In this document: positions 11,527 to 24,560 of the stretch, one piece after another | How the letters are laid out: each line of letters opens with the position of its first letter | Numbering within the stretch: the first letter of the stretch is position 1 | Assembly: GCF_904849725.1 (NCBI RefSeq) | Contig: NC_058518.1 | Span: 322,422,581-322,486,580 of the forward strand | Direction of reading: 5' to 3' | Origin: Hordeum vulgare subsp. vulgare | Taxonomy: Eukaryota > Streptophyta > Magnoliopsida > Poales > Poaceae | DNA length: 64,000 bases | Notes under the pieces: model-generated | Told to the model about the DNA's origin: nothing | Seen by the model: only the letters and a program-made list of their open reading frames with translations | Database searches by the model: none | Program-made: the position numbers and the translations under genes

Positions 11527-14500
11527 TGTAATGCCTAAGATGCGATCCTATCCTTATTTTTGCATGAAGGCCTTGACAGGGATAGAAGCGCATCTTGTCG
11601 TTTTGCAAAAATGGATATCGTTACAAGTAGATGTACTGAAGAGATGAGTATATGGAATTGACTTACACTCGCCACTAGCTACATCTTGTTCACATCAATA
11701 CAACAATAGAGTATCATTATGAAGAAGAGCAGGGTCCAACTACGGACAAAAACAAACGATAAAAGAACGACGTCCATCCTTGCTATCCCAGGCTGCCGCC
11801 CTGGAACCCATCCTAGATCGATGATGAAGAAGAAGAAAACTCCAAACAGCACAGTCATCACACTCACGTCTTAATATCACTTTTCCGGTACCTACAACTA
11901 GGGTTGTAGTAATTTGTGAGCCACAGGGGACTCGTCAATCTCATTTACAAAGGTATCAAGACTAGCAATGCTTAATGGGTGAGGTATGGTTAAGTGGTGA
12001 GGCTGCAGCAAGCGACTAAGCATTTATTTGAGGTGGCTAACTTACGAGTACAATAATAAAAGAGGGGGAGATCTACGCATAGAGGACGTGTACTACTTAT
12101 GATCAAATGAATGATCCTGAACACCTACTTACGTAAGACATAACCCCACCGTTTCCTCGATCGGAGAAGGAGCTCATGAAAGAGACAGTCATGGTTACGC
12201 ATTCAGTTGGCAAGTTTCAATTAAGTTTACTTCAAGTTATCTAGAACCGGATGTTAAACAAAGTTTCCAAGTTAGCCACATAACTGCGGGCATGGCTTTC
12301 CAAAATATTTAACCCTGCAGGGGTGCTCCAAATAGTCTATCACAAACTACCACACACTGCACCGGAATGACCTCGATGAGGGAAAACCCGTGATCTCCTC
12401 GGGTTCCTATTGGGAAACCTCAACCTCGAGAAGTATCCTTGGAATCTAGTTCAGCAAGGCCGCCTGGCATGTCGACAATCCTGATAGGAGCCACGTATCT
12501 AATTCTCAGGACATGACGGATAAGTGAAGTGTACGGTGGCCTGATAGACATCTCCCGAATTGTCGTGGGTTGGCCCCGCACGTTGCTCTGTTTTGGACCA
12601 GCACCAGCAGCACTGGCCCGGATGTATTATGTTGAATTACTCCTCGGGTTCATGACGCCCTATGTCTTTTAGTATTATTATGTTGGGTAAATATAGTACC
12701 AATGTTGGGCCTTGCCAGACGAGTTTTATCCCAAAACAAAAATCTAGGGGGTCCCCATAACAAATCCAAGCATGTTAGGACCGCTCATTTATGGAACATA
12801 ACACCAGTAGCCGAAACTAAGGCGGCAAAGGTGGAACAAAACACCATGCTAGAAGGCCAATCCTTCCAGCTTTTACCAAGTATATAGGTCCATTAAACTA
12901 AATAGCAATTATGTGGTGATATAACAAGGAACCCATGTTTGCACATGGAAGCTACTGCACCTGCAACTAGCAACACTAACAAAAGGCTGAGCAAGCGGTA
13001 ACATAGCCAAACAGTGGTTTGTTGGGTTGTGCAAAGGTTAGAGGTTTTTCATGGCAATGTTGGGAGGCTGATATTTAACACGTGGTAGGCGGCGACAAAT
13101 AGTGAAATAAACGAGACGACTAGCATGGCATTGATAGTAATGGTATCTAGGGAAATGATAATATTGATTGTGATCCTGCTTGGAAGAAGAACCAATCATT
13201 GAAGCAGACGAACCAACATAGTCGAACGGATCCTCACATTCCGAAGTGCCTCAAAACTCTATCGAGAAGAAGCAAACCAGAAACAAGTATCAACACACGA
13301 TATTCACCACACACACGCGTGATGTGATGCACAATCTAATATGATGCATGTCCATTTCAATTATGCAATGCATGGCATGGCAGCTCACAACAATCAAACA
13401 CTACACACTAAGTGAAGCTCAATATGCAACGAGTTGCATATTGACGAAACTCCACATATGAATTAATTAGTTCACTCCTGTTTAGGTACACGGCAATATT
13501 AAATGTTGTTTAAACAGGGCAAGAAGTGAAGCATGTGATTCTACACGTCATTCTAGTCGGTTTACACATATAGCTCATCTCCAACGGAGTTACGGTTAAC
13601 TAGCTACGAATTAAACCATTTCAGCATCGCATCATGCAAAACGAGGCAAACAACAAAGTTAACAGTTTTAAATATGCATGAGTATTGGAAAATATGAATC
13701 TACACGACATTCTACACTTTTTACATATGTATCTTATTTCGATCTGACGCAAGGTTTAAAAGTTATGGACGTTTCAAAATCAATGGTTTTTTCTGAAATC
13801 CCCCGTAATTAGCTAAATCGCACAACGAAAAAATAACAATGCATGGGCCGAATCTGGTGCATTGGATACTATAGGACGCACATGGCGGGGGATAGAGGGG
13901 TGTGCATGGGGCTCATCTCGGGCCCATCAGAGTTGGGCCGGCTCGGGTTGGAGAGGTGGAGACTGGTGAAGGGAGCTGGGTTGGCCGACTCCGGAGGAGG
14001 CCGGGGCTGGGCCACTTGCGGTAGCTGCTGGGTCGGCGCTGGTGGACTTGGGACACAGCGCTCGGGGCGGCTCGAGCTGGCCAACGAGTGGTGATGCTGG
14101 CGCTCGTCCTTCGTGCTCCTCTCGCAGCAAGAGGCGGTGCTGTAGCAAGGTCGACAGGCGACACACGGCGGTCCCAGTGAGGTAGACGGCAATGGGGGGC
14201 ATGCTGAGGCCGGAAACGGGCTCCCCCAGTCCAGATCTGGCCAGATCTCGCTGGCTCGGGCGGCGGCAGCGGCGAGGCACATTGGGGCAGACATAGTGCT
14301 CAGGTCCTGTAGAAAAGAGGGGAGAGGGGTGAGGGAGAGCAAGCAGCAGCAAGGAAAGGAGAGAGGGAGGAGGAGGTCCGGCGGGGTGGGGCCTTATCTG
14401 CTTCGTTGAGCTGCTCTTGTGGGGTCGGGCTCTGACGACCGATGCGGGACGAGGGGCGGATCGAGGACTCGGGAGGAGCTTGGTCTTGGGGAGGGAGTTG

Positions 14501-15231
14501 CGTCTCGTGCTCGCAGCTGCTAAGGCCCGGGCGAGCCGGCTTCGGTACTGGCGGGCCCCGGCGGCTCGACGTGGGTGGAGGAGCTGGTTGCGGCTGCTAG
14601 GGTTTGCATGGGTATCGAGGTGGGAGGCTGGCTGTCCGAATTAGGCAGGAGGTGTTTAAATAGTAATGGGGGCTAGGGTTAGGGGATTTCCGCCTAATTT
14701 AACCCGTTCGATCGCAATCCGATGGCTCCGATCGAAGGGGCTTTGCTAGGTGGGTTAGTGGGCTGTGTAGAGGGGTTGTGGGATGAGAAGAGAGGGAGGT
14801 GACAACCCGTGACACGAGATTTTTAAACACCAACAAACGTTCGATGATAAATCGATGATTGTGCCGCTACGGTTGACCCTTCGCGTATCAAACAAACTCC
14901 GATTGTGACGAAATTTGGCAAGTGGTCTACCTACAATAAAATAAGACCGCACACCAATTTTCAATCAAATCCAAGAATATTTTATACACACTTTTAAAAA
15001 CAAGATGTTAACGATGTCGTGGGCGCGTGCGTGTGTGGTTGGTCTCGAAACTGTCAATGGCAAAACGGAGAGAACCGACAACTAATAACGGATGCAAGTT
15101 TGAAAACTGACGGCAATGGAGGGTCGATGCAATGCGCATGATGCGACGATGAATGCGACAAACAATCTAATGACATGGCGACAGTGGAATAAAAGGGGAA
15201 TCTTCTGGAGCGTCGGTCTCGGGGTGTTATA
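11527..15231 (-). repeat. 3' LTR of element B
   Basis: Plus-strand sequence starts TGTAATGCCTAA and ends GGGGTGTTATA; read on the minus strand it begins TATAACACC, one step decayed from TGTAATAGC in the partner LTR. GC-rich block 13840-14640 and the TATA-like site at 14651-14663 are shared with the partner at 35950-36738. The many overlapping ORFs at 13843-14644 are chance frames in the GC-rich block. Confidence 0.9.
14651..14663 (-). promoter_or_regulatory. TATA-like box in the LTR of element B
   Basis: Minus strand reads CTATTTAAACACC. The same motif is kept at 36726-36738 in the partner LTR, upstream (in element orientation) of the GC-rich leader block. It is the likely retrotransposon promoter. 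Confidence 0.45.
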
Positions 15232-15245
15232 ACTCTCCTACACTA
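15232..15245 (-). promoter_or_regulatory. Polypurine tract of element B
   Basis: Minus strand TAGTGTAGGAGAGT abuts the LTR and is preceded by GGGGCGAGATCTCTTGT, the usual end of Tekay-type pol frames. Confidence 0.65.
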
Positions 15246-16240
15246 ACAAGAGATCTCGCCCCGAGATCTCAGAATGAAGAGGGTAAGAGGAGAAGAAAGA
15301 GCAAGACGTAAAACTTAGTCGCTTCGTTGACCAACGAGTGAAACCAACAAATCTTGGACATTGCACAGAGATGAAGAATGATATGATAAACAAGCAAGAA
15401 TTCAAACAAAATTTTGGCAACACTTCGGTAGGAAAGAGGGCAAAATTGGATAAGATGGGAAGATCTTGACAAGATTCACAACAACCCAACTAAATTGAAA
15501 AGAAAGGGAAGAACTTAGAGGGGCACAACACTCTGGTTACATGGACAAGCAAGGAAAGAACATGATCTTGGTAAAACAAGATGATAGATTGAAGAGAGCA
15601 ACATCACAACAACTCCAGAACAATAGAATAAAAAATAGATCATTGGAAAGAAAAGAACGGATTAGAAAATGACAACTTCCAGCACATTTGAACTTGAAGA
15701 GAATCCTACAAAGAAGGATTTAATGGAGTTGTTAGAAAATCAACAACGAAAAGAACAACCTTGTAGTGGGCTTATAGAGACCATCTCAAATAATGAGTTG
15801 ACAACCAACCATTAAATGAAACAAATTAATGCTTGGAAGCAACAAGATATGAAAACTTCTTTCACCAACAAGATATATTGAGAACTTGGATCAATGATAA
15901 TCACCATAATAGCAACAATCCTAAGGAAAAGCTTTAGCTGAAATCCAATCCAAGATAAGGTCAATGAAGAAACAATGGGTTGAAAATATCCCATGATCAA
16001 AGAATTGGTGGGTTTAAATATCTCATTCTTGAAACAATTCTCTTCAAGACTCCTCCACTAACAAGAATGCTATAACACCACCTCAAAGAATGATGGAGGA
16101 AGAATTGCACTTTGAAATGCAAGAGAAGAAATACTTGAGGTTCTCCAACAAGAATCTTGAAGAACACTTGAGAATCAATTGAAACCTTGAAGAACCACCA
16201 TGAAGAACCCACTACACCACAACACCAATGCAATGGCATG
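15246..16240 (-). pseudogene. Degenerate 3' interior of element B
   Basis: The minus-strand frame ending at 15238 finishes with a Ser-Gly-Arg-Asp-Leu-Leu-Leu stretch like the C-termini of chromovirus polyproteins just before the polypurine tract. Upstream of it only AT-rich, TCTT-rich sequence with no conserved pol domain is seen. The remnant stops near 16240, where a different sequence begins. Confidence 0.5.
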
Positions 16241-19200
16241 TAAACTGTCGGGAGAAAGCACTTTAAATGGCAGGCTATCTGCCGGCACGGTGTTTCTCCT
16301 CGCAGATAGAACCGCCACGCGAATGGCTGTTGGGGATTACTTGTCTCGGCACATACAATATTCCAGGTAGTTCATATGCCCTAGCGCATTTATATGTCGG
16401 CAGTCTACGTTCTCCCGGCATATTAGTCTGGACACATGAAACTTCAATTACCGACAGTTCTACTGTCTGCATAAGCTTGTTTACCCGGGATTATTTTTAC
16501 CACTACGTAGATTTCACTCCAAATTGTTCTAGATATCCCTATGTATACCCATTCAGTATGTTCAAACAATCAGGACAAATCACACAATTTATAGACTTCA
16601 AACAAAGTAACATATGTCTCATTCATACACTTCAATCAAAGTAACATTAGGCCTCATCCAAAACCTTTAAGCTTCATTCGATAATCACATATATATGTCA
16701 CAACCATATGTATATAAGGTGGTTGTGCCACAAAAGCTACAATACATATATGTTTTAAAGTGTGCCACACAACAGACATGAAATAGTGCCACAAAACATA
16801 TGACATAACCACTCCACCAACATAATTGTAGGTCTTCCGAATCTTTAGGAGCTTGAAACTCTTCCAAACATCCATCGACTTGTGTACCTTTCGGAAACCT
16901 ACAACAGATAGGATACTCAAAATGGAGCTCTTGTTTCAGAATTCAAAATTAACAAATTAAAGTTGGCATGCTAGAGTTTAACTCATGGAATATGTACAAA
17001 GACCTGGCAGAGTAGTCATCTTTTCCATCTCAAGCAATAATATGACAGAGGTACAAAAGAATACACTAGACTACAAAGTGACAATTTGACAAACCAAACT
17101 ATGTGCCTATGCCTCCATCTAGAATAGAGAACACAAATATTGCAAGAGTATCACCCAAGAATTGGACTAGCATTTAAGAACAAATGAAGACCTGTGTCAA
17201 ACTAAATACACTTGTCAATGGAAAGATATTTACATATTCACGCTAAAAAGGGCATCAGAACAAGAAGGCCAAGCTTCCACTAATTATATGCAAGAACATG
17301 CATACACATGACATGCAAGAACACCATCATGCATTAAAAGTATAATCGGTCTAGTTACATGGATCAAGCAATTAACCAAGCAGTAACTTAACATCGCACA
17401 CATAGCACCCAATAGAAACATCCATATTACGTCACACAGACCAGCCAACATGGAAAAATGAGGAAAATTTTCTTACAGAACCTCACACGGACCATCCAAA
17501 AAAATCTTCTCAAGGACTTTTGAAGAAGTTTCGCCAAATGTTAACTCTCCCAACTATATTAAATATATAAATATGTTCTGCAGAAAAATAGAATTATATA
17601 GTTAGTAAGATTTTCAAAAATATAAAATCATGCGAACATATAACATTCAGATGTTTACAAACAACCATAAATTGAGTTGCACACTACATTTTCAAATACA
17701 TGTCATAATTATTGAAGGCAGAGACGACAATATGATGTATATATAATCATGTCATTCTACCAAATAGGTAAACAAACATCATATCATGAGTTGCTAGCAT
17801 TTTCTTAAGGTCATAACCATGTAGTTTCTTGGGACTCATTCTGTATTATCCAAGTGTAATCACTGGAAGGTGGTTGGTACTATGTACATGTACGTACTCA
17901 GGTTACTTCCTACTTTCATAGTAAGCAACACACTGTCCGGTGGAAAATCTGGACCTTTTACAGGGAATCACCTATGTTTGATGGATGATAACGATCATGT
18001 TTACAAGGTTGAGAGAAACATGATTACAACAGGAGAAGATGAATTGGAGCATACCTCTTTTTCAGGTTTATGCAGGGCTTGATGGTACATTAATGGCGCG
18101 CCCATGGCTCGGAGAACAAATGATACAGCGAGGCGGAGGATTAGGAAGAGCGTCGGTACGGACTCTAGATGAAGCACGTCGGGACAGGCGGCGAAATGAA
18201 GGAGGATTTTTGCATCAACATAAGAGACAAGGCCAATAGTAAAAAGACAGAGCATGGATTGGATAATGGTTTTTGCAAACTAAATTTAAACAAATCTGCA
18301 TTCAGTATATAAGCAAGAAATCAGTGAAACGCTTTTGAAACAGAAGAATAATGGTAGGCTAATAGGAACTCCCTCCAAGATTTTTTTACCAAATAGAAGA
18401 TCCAACAACTTTGTGGAATTGTCAAGAGTCATGGCTCCTTTAGTATGCTAGATCAAGATTCAAAAAAAATAAGTATCCACATTAGACAAAGAACTCGAGC
18501 ACCTTTTGGTCAAGAAGGAAACATGCTACATTTAAGTTAATTCAACACATCCAAAAGGAATATTTCACATGTTATTCTGCTAAAAGTTAACTTTGAAGCA
18601 TCTGTTCTATCCACATATCATATTTCACAAAACACAAACAAAGATGGTACTACTTTGGGGCATCAACTAAACAAACAAAGACTTAAACTAATTAGATTTC
18701 TTTCATCATAAATTAAAATGAATTCCAAAGCTCAACTAAGCAACTTATTTAGGTGTCAAATGTGAATAATCTAATTTTATTTTCAAACCTGTCTAGCTCA
18801 TGGTCTTTTCGCTGTTATCAGATCAGAGCACTTAAAAATGATAATTTATTCTAACTGTCGGCCTGTATCACACCTACGCATTGCGTAGCTGCACAATAAG
18901 AATAAAAAAGGCATAGAAATTGCAACAAAATCTCACCTGTCAAATGAATTGCAGGAGGCAATGATGTCCAAGGAAAGTTGTTGAGGATGCACAATTGCTC
19001 GCTGGAGAGGACGGTCGGTGGTCTGCTGCTTCAGGGGCGTGTGCAGGGGGTGGACCCGCCGCTTGGTGCTCGGTGAATCTTGCGGGGAGGCCTGCTTGAG
19101 GAGAAAGCGTGCGAGTAGGTTACTGGTGAGGAAGTCGTTCCAGGAGGATGGTGGCCGCTGGTGGAATGACTCAGCGACGAAGGTTGTACTCCCTGTCAAA

Positions 19201-19282
19201 TGGGTGCTCGATGGTGCCGCTCTTTAGTGGGGCAACGACGACAGTGGTCAGCGCCAGTGGAGTGATTGTTGGTGCTGCAAGG
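16241..19282. mobile_element. Unclassified DNA-transposon-like remnant
   Basis: The left 250 bases carry repeated CTGTCGG, TGCCGGCAC and CCCGGCAT motifs in both orientations, like the subterminal repeats of some CACTA elements. Minus-strand segments could be exons of a decayed gene: 19199-18935 ends at a CAG/GTGAGA donor, a piece near 18255-18052 ends at GAG/GTATGC, and one near 16900-16654 follows a TTGTAG acceptor. None matches a family I know. The right end is cut by the Copia LTR at 19283. No terminal repeat pair or TSD was found, so the class is only a suggestion. Confidence 0.35.
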
Positions 19283-19440
19283 TGTTGGGAAACATTGCAT
19301 GGGAAACAAAAAAAAATCCTACGCACACGAAGACCTATCATTGTGATGTTCATCTACAAGAGGGAGATTAGATCCACATACCCTTGTATATCGCTAAGCG
19401 GAAGCGTTATAAAACGCGGTTGATGTAGTGGTACATCTTC

Positions 19441-19500
19441 ATGATCCGTCCCACGAACCATCCCACGAACCGTCTCGCGATCCGTCCCACGATCCGTCCT
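19441..19500 (-). repeat. GATCCGTCCCAC minisatellite in the Copia LTR
   Basis: About five degenerate copies of a 10-12 bp unit (GATCCGTCCCAC / GAACCGTCTCGC). A related run is at 54776-54830 in the other Angela LTR, so it is an LTR feature; the Asp-Gly-Ser-Trp repeats read from it are not protein. Confidence 0.7.
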
Positions 19501-19864
19501 GATCAAGTGTCAAACGGACAGCACCTCCGCGTCCCACACACGTACATCTCGATGACGATCTGTGCCTTCTTGATCCAGCAAGAAGGGCGGGGAAGTAGAT
19601 GTGTTCTCCGGCAGCGCGACGGCGCGCTCGTGATGGTGATGATCTATTCCTGCAGGGCCCCGCCCGAGCTCCGGACAAAACCGATCTAGAGGAAGAACTA
19701 CGATCTAGAGGAGAGGGCAACACGTGGCAAAGTTGTGTCTCAAAATCCCTAAACCTCTAGTATATATAGGAGGAGGGGAGGGGCTAACCTTGGCGCTCCA
19801 AGGAAGGCCTCCTTGGGTCGGTCGAAGTGGGGAAGGGAGTAGTCCTCCTCCAATCACTAGTAGA

Positions 19865-20160
19865 AAAAGGGTCTTTCGGCCGAGGGCCGAAAGACCATTA
19901 GTCCCGGTTCAAACCAAAACCGGGACCAATACCAGGCATTGGTCCCGGTTCGGTTTGTCGGGGAATTGGTCCTAGTTCGGTTCATCTCATTAGTCCCGGT
20001 TCGGGGCAAAAACCGGGACTAACGATCCAGCGACAGCCACATGGCATGTCGCGGAACCACATGGCGTGCCGCGGATCAATAGTCCCGGTTTGTGGCACGA
20101 ACCGGGACTAAAGGATGAGCTATTAGTCCCAGTTTTAGATAAAAACCGGGACTAAAGTGT
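19865..20160. repeat. Left subterminal repeats of the CACTA
   Basis: About nine copies of TTAGTCCCGGTT or its complement AACCGGGACTAA, often in head-to-head pairs, plus a small GGTCTTTCGGCC/GGCCGAAAGACC palindrome at 19869-19893. These are the usual binding sites for CACTA-encoded proteins. Confidence 0.85.
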
Positions 20161-20162
20161 TG

Positions 20163-20174
20163 CCTATATAAACC
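20163..20174 (+). promoter_or_regulatory. TATA box after the left subterminal repeats
   Basis: CCTATATAAACC lies directly after the last subterminal repeat and about 110 bp before the first ATG-led frame (20275), which runs into the 146-bp array and reaches a CAG/GTGAGG donor. A transcript starting here would cross both arrays. Confidence 0.55.
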
Positions 20175-20284
20175 CTCGCCCCTTCCCACCCTCTCCTTTG
20201 TTTTTGGGAGTTCAGGTGTGAGAATGCATGCCATGCTCTTGCCATTCTAGTTCATGCACATGAGGTGTTCGATGAAATGCCCGA

Positions 20285-21940
20285 GCCACCATATATGAGA
20301 GAAGAAGAATTCCAACGGTTGTTGTGGGGGGCGCTTCTCCTTCTTCTCCTTGTGCTAGATATTTGTTATGCACTAGGGGAAGAAGGAGTAGCGACCATCA
20401 TCAACGGTCGAAAAATCAGGTGAGGGAGTGTCCACCATATATGAGAGAATAAGAATGTCGACTGTTGTTGTGGGGGTCGCTTCTCCTTCTTCTCCTTGTG
20501 TAGATATTTGTTATGCACTAGGGGAAGAAGGAGTAGCGACCATCATCGACGGTCGAAAAATCAGGTGAAGGAGTGTCCACCATATATAAGAGAAGAAGAG
20601 TGCCGACTGTTGTTGTGGGGGTCGCTTCTCCTTCTTCTCTTTGTGCTAGCTATTTGTTATGCACTAGGGGAAGAAGGAGTAGCGACCATCATCAATGGTC
20701 GAAAAATCAGGTGAGGGAGTGTCCATCATATATGAGAGAAGAAGAATGCCGAGTGTTGTTGTGGGGGTCGCTTCTCCTTCTTCTCTTTGTGCTAGATATT
20801 CATTATGCACTAGGGGAAGAAGGAGTAGCGACCATCATCGATTGTCGAAAAATCAGGTGATGGAGTGTCCACCATATATGAGAGAAGAAGAATGCTAACT
20901 GTTGTTGTGGGGGTCGCTTCTCCTTCTTCTCTTTGTTCTAGATATTTGTTATGCACTAGGGGAAGCAGAAGTAGCGACCATCATCGACGGTTGAAAAATC
21001 AGGTGAGGGAGTGTCCACCATATATGAGAGAAGAAGAATGCCGACTCTTGTTGTGGGAGTCGCTTCTCCTTCTTCTCTTTGTGCTAGATATTTGTTATGC
21101 ACTAGGGGAAGAAGGAGTAGCGACCACCATCGACAGTCGAAAAATCAGGTGAGGGAGTGTCCATCATATATGACAGAAGAAGAATGTCGACTGTTGTTGT
21201 GGGGGTCGCTCTTCCTTCTTCTCCTTGTGCTAGATATTCATTATGCACTTGGGGAAGAAGGAATAGCGGCCATCATCGACGGTTGAAAAATCAGGTGAGG
21301 GAGTGTCCACCATATATGAGAGAAGAAGAATATCGATTGTTGTTGTGGGGGTCGCTTCTCCTTCTTATCTTGTGCTAGATATTTGTTATGCACTAGGGGA
21401 AGTAGGAGTAGTGACCATCATCGATGGTCAAAAATCAGATGAGGGAGTGTCCACCATATATGAGAGAAGAAGAATGTCGACTGTTGTTGTGGGGGTCGTT
21501 TCTCCTTCTTCTCCTTGTGCTAGATATTTGTTATGCACTAGGGGAAGAAGGAGTAGCGACCATCATCGACGGTCGAAAAATCAGGTGAGGGAGTGTCCAC
21601 CATATATGAGAGAAGCAGAATACCAATTATTGTTGTGGGGGTCGCTTCTCCTTCTTCTCTTTGTGCTAGATATTTGTTATGCACTAGGGGAAGAAGGAGT
21701 AGCAACCATCATCGACGGTCGAGAAATCAAGTGAGGGAGTGTCCACTATATATGAGAGAAAAAGAATGCCGACTGTTGTTGTGGGGTCGCTCTTCCTTCT
21801 TCTCCTTGTGCTAAATATTTGTTATGCGCTAGGGGAAGAAGGAATAGCGACCATCATCGACGGTTGAAAATTCAGGTGAGGAAGTGTCCACCATATATGA
21901 GAGAAGAAGAATGTCGACTGTTGTTATGATCTGCCTTTGA
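20285..21940 (+). repeat. 146-bp tandem array (about 11 copies)
   Basis: The landmark GTGTCCACCATATATGAGAG recurs at about 20428, 20574, 20720, 20866, 21012, 21158, 21304, 21449, 21594, 21740 and 21886, a period of 146 bp with one-base drifts. Units are highly alike. Each contains GAAGAAGGAGTAGCGACCAT and ends AAAAATCAGGTGAGGG, so each carries a good 5' splice-site consensus (CAG/GTGAGG). Because 146 is not a multiple of three, successive units are read in different frames, and the repeated peptides seen in the ORFs here are frame artefacts rather than a repeat protein. Confidence 0.9.
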
Positions 21941-24560
21941 ATGGTGCATTTTCAACACACAAAAAGTGTGGAGTTCAAATAAGTTCAAAAAAAGAAATCC
22001 CTTTGTAACAGATGAGTTCTCGTTCGAAACCCTAATACTTCGAGAGAGATTGTCCATTTTCTACACAAAGTGCATCTAGTTTTTGTCGTAACCCTCTCAA
22101 CTTTTTAGCACATGCTATGTGCGTGAAATAATGATACCATGCCAACATTCAACATTTTGACAGTTCATTTGTGGTGCTTTTCAATTTCAGGGTCAACTAG
22201 CTTAAAAACATAAAGTTAATGCACGAAAAATATCAAAGGAAGTCAGAAATTGTTGAAAATTTGTGATGTGCCTTTCAATGGTGCATTTTGAACACACAAA
22301 AAGTATGGAGTTCAAATAAGTTCAAAAAAATAAAATCCCTTTGTGACACATGAGTTCTCATTCAAAACTCTGATACTTCGAGAGAGATTGTCCGTTTTGT
22401 ACATGAAGTACATCCAGTTTTTGTCGTAACCCTCTCAACTTTTTAGCACATGTTATGTGGGTGAAATGATGATACCATGCCAACTTTCAACATTTTCAGA
22501 GTTCATTTGTAGTTCTTTTCAATTTTAGGGTCAACTAGCTCAAAAAAATAAAGTAAATGCACGAAAAATACCAAATGAAGTCAGAAATTGTTGAAATTTT
22601 TTGATGTGCCTTTATATGGTGCATTTTGAACACACAAAAAGTATGGAGTTCAAATAAGTTCAAAAAATGAAATCCCTTTGTAACACATGAGTTCTCGTTC
22701 GAAACTCTCATACCTCAAGAGAGATTGTTCGTTTTGTACACGAAGTGCATCCATTTTTTGTCGTAACCCTCTCAACTTTTTAGCATATGCTATGTGGGTG
22801 AAATTATGATACCATGCTAGTTTTCAACATTTTCAGAGTTCATTTGTAGTGATTTTCAATTTCAGGGTCAACTAGCTCAAAAAAATAAAGTAAATGCACG
22901 ACAAATACCAAATGAAGTCAGAAATTGTTGAAAAATTGCGATGTGCCTTTGAATGGTGCATTTTAAATACACAAAAATTATGGAGTTCAAGTAAGTTCAA
23001 AAAATGAAATCCCTTTGTAACACATAAGTTCTCGTTTGAAACCCTCATACTTCGAGAGATATTGTCCGTTTTGTACACGAAGTGCATCCATTTTTTGTCG
23101 TAACCCTCCCAACTTTTTAGCACATGATATGTGGGTGAAATGATGATACCATGCCAACTTTCAACATTTTTAGAGTTCATTTGTAGTGCTTTTCAATTTC
23201 AGGGTCAACTAGCTCAAACAATAAAGTAAATGCACGAAAAATACCGTCAGGAATTGTTGAAAATTTGTGATGTGCCTTTGAATGGTGCATTTTGAACACA
23301 CACAAAATATGGAGTTCAAATAAGTTCAAAAATATGAAATCCCTTCGTAACACATGAATTCTCGTTCGAAACCTTGATACTTCAAGAGAGATTGTCCGTT
23401 TTGTACACGAAGTGCATCCAGTTTTTGTCCTAACCCTCTCAACTTTTTAGCACATGCTATGTGGGTGAAATGATGATACCGTGCGGACTTTCAACATTTT
23501 CAGAGTTCATTTCTAGCACTTTTCAATTTCAGGGTCAACTAGCTCAAAAAAATAAAGTAAATGCACGAAAAATACCAAATGAAGTCAGAAATTGTTGAAA
23601 TTTTTTGATGTGCCTTTTAATGGTGCATTTTGAACACACAAAAAGTATGGAGTTCAAATAAGTTCAAAAAAATGAAATCCCTTTGTAACACATGAGTTCT
23701 TGTTCGAAACCTTGATACTTCGAGAGAGATTTTCCGTTTTGTACGCGAAGTGCATCCAGTTTTTGTTGTAACCCTCTCAACTTTTTAGCACATGCTATGT
23801 GGGTGAAATGATGGTACCATGCCACATTTCAACATTTTCAGAGTTCATTTGTAGTGCTTTTCAATTTCAGGGTCAACTAGCTCAAAAAAATAAAGTAAAT
23901 ACACGAAAAACACCAAATGAAGTCAGAAATTGTTGAAAATTGGTGATGTGCCTTTGAATGGTGCAGTTTGAACACACAAAACGTATGGAGTTCAAATAAG
24001 TTCAAAAAATGAAATCCCTTTGTAACACACGAGTTCTCGTTCGAAACCCTCATACTTCAAGAGAGATTGTCCATTTTGTACACGAAGTGCATCCAGTTTT
24101 TGTCGTAACCCTGTCAACTTTTTAGCACATGCTATGTGGGTGAAATGATGATACCATGCCAACTTTCAACATTTTCAGAGTTCATTTGTAGTGCTATTCA
24201 ATTTCAGGGTCAACTAGCTCAAAAAAATTAAGTAAATGCACGAAAAATACCAAATGAAGTCAGAAATTGTTGAAAATTTGTGAGGTGCCTTTGAATGGTG
24301 CATTTTGAACACACAAAAAGTATGGACTTCAAATAAGTGCAAAAAACGAAATCCTTTGTAACACATGAGTTCTCGTTTGAAACCCTCATACTTCGAGAGA
24401 GATTGTCCGTTTTGTACACGAAGTGCATCCAGTTTTTGTCGTAACCCTCTTAACTTTTTAGCACATGCTATGTGGGTGAAATGATGATACCATGCTAACT
24501 TTCAACATTTTTAGAGTTCATTTGTAGTGCTTTTCAATTTCAGGGTGAACTAGCTCAAAA
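21930..24560 (+). repeat. 338-bp tandem array (8 copies)
   Basis: The landmark GCCTTTGAATGGTGCATTTT recurs at about 21933, 22270, 22608, 22946, 23274, 23612, 23950 and 24286, a period of 328-338 bp. Each unit is AT-rich and non-coding. It includes TTCGAGAGAGATTGTCCGTTT and a pyrimidine-rich TTTTCAATTTCAG/GGTCAACTAGCTC segment that resembles a 3' splice site. The array directly follows the 146-bp array with no gap. Confidence 0.9.

Noticed and set aside
13843..14644. Overlapping frames of up to 157 codons, with counterparts at 35877-36734
   Set aside because: Both lie in the GC-rich block of the LTRs of element B and are not conserved in frame between the two LTRs.
20496..21814. Repeated peptides (for example M-R-E-E-E-C-R-L-L-L-W-G) suggesting a repeat protein
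   Set aside because: The 146-bp unit is not a multiple of three, so each unit shifts frame and no continuous repeat protein is encoded.
20285..24560. Regular arrays that might suggest a CRISPR-like locus
   Set aside because: Units are long, contiguous and nearly identical with no unique spacers, and the setting is a plant transposon.
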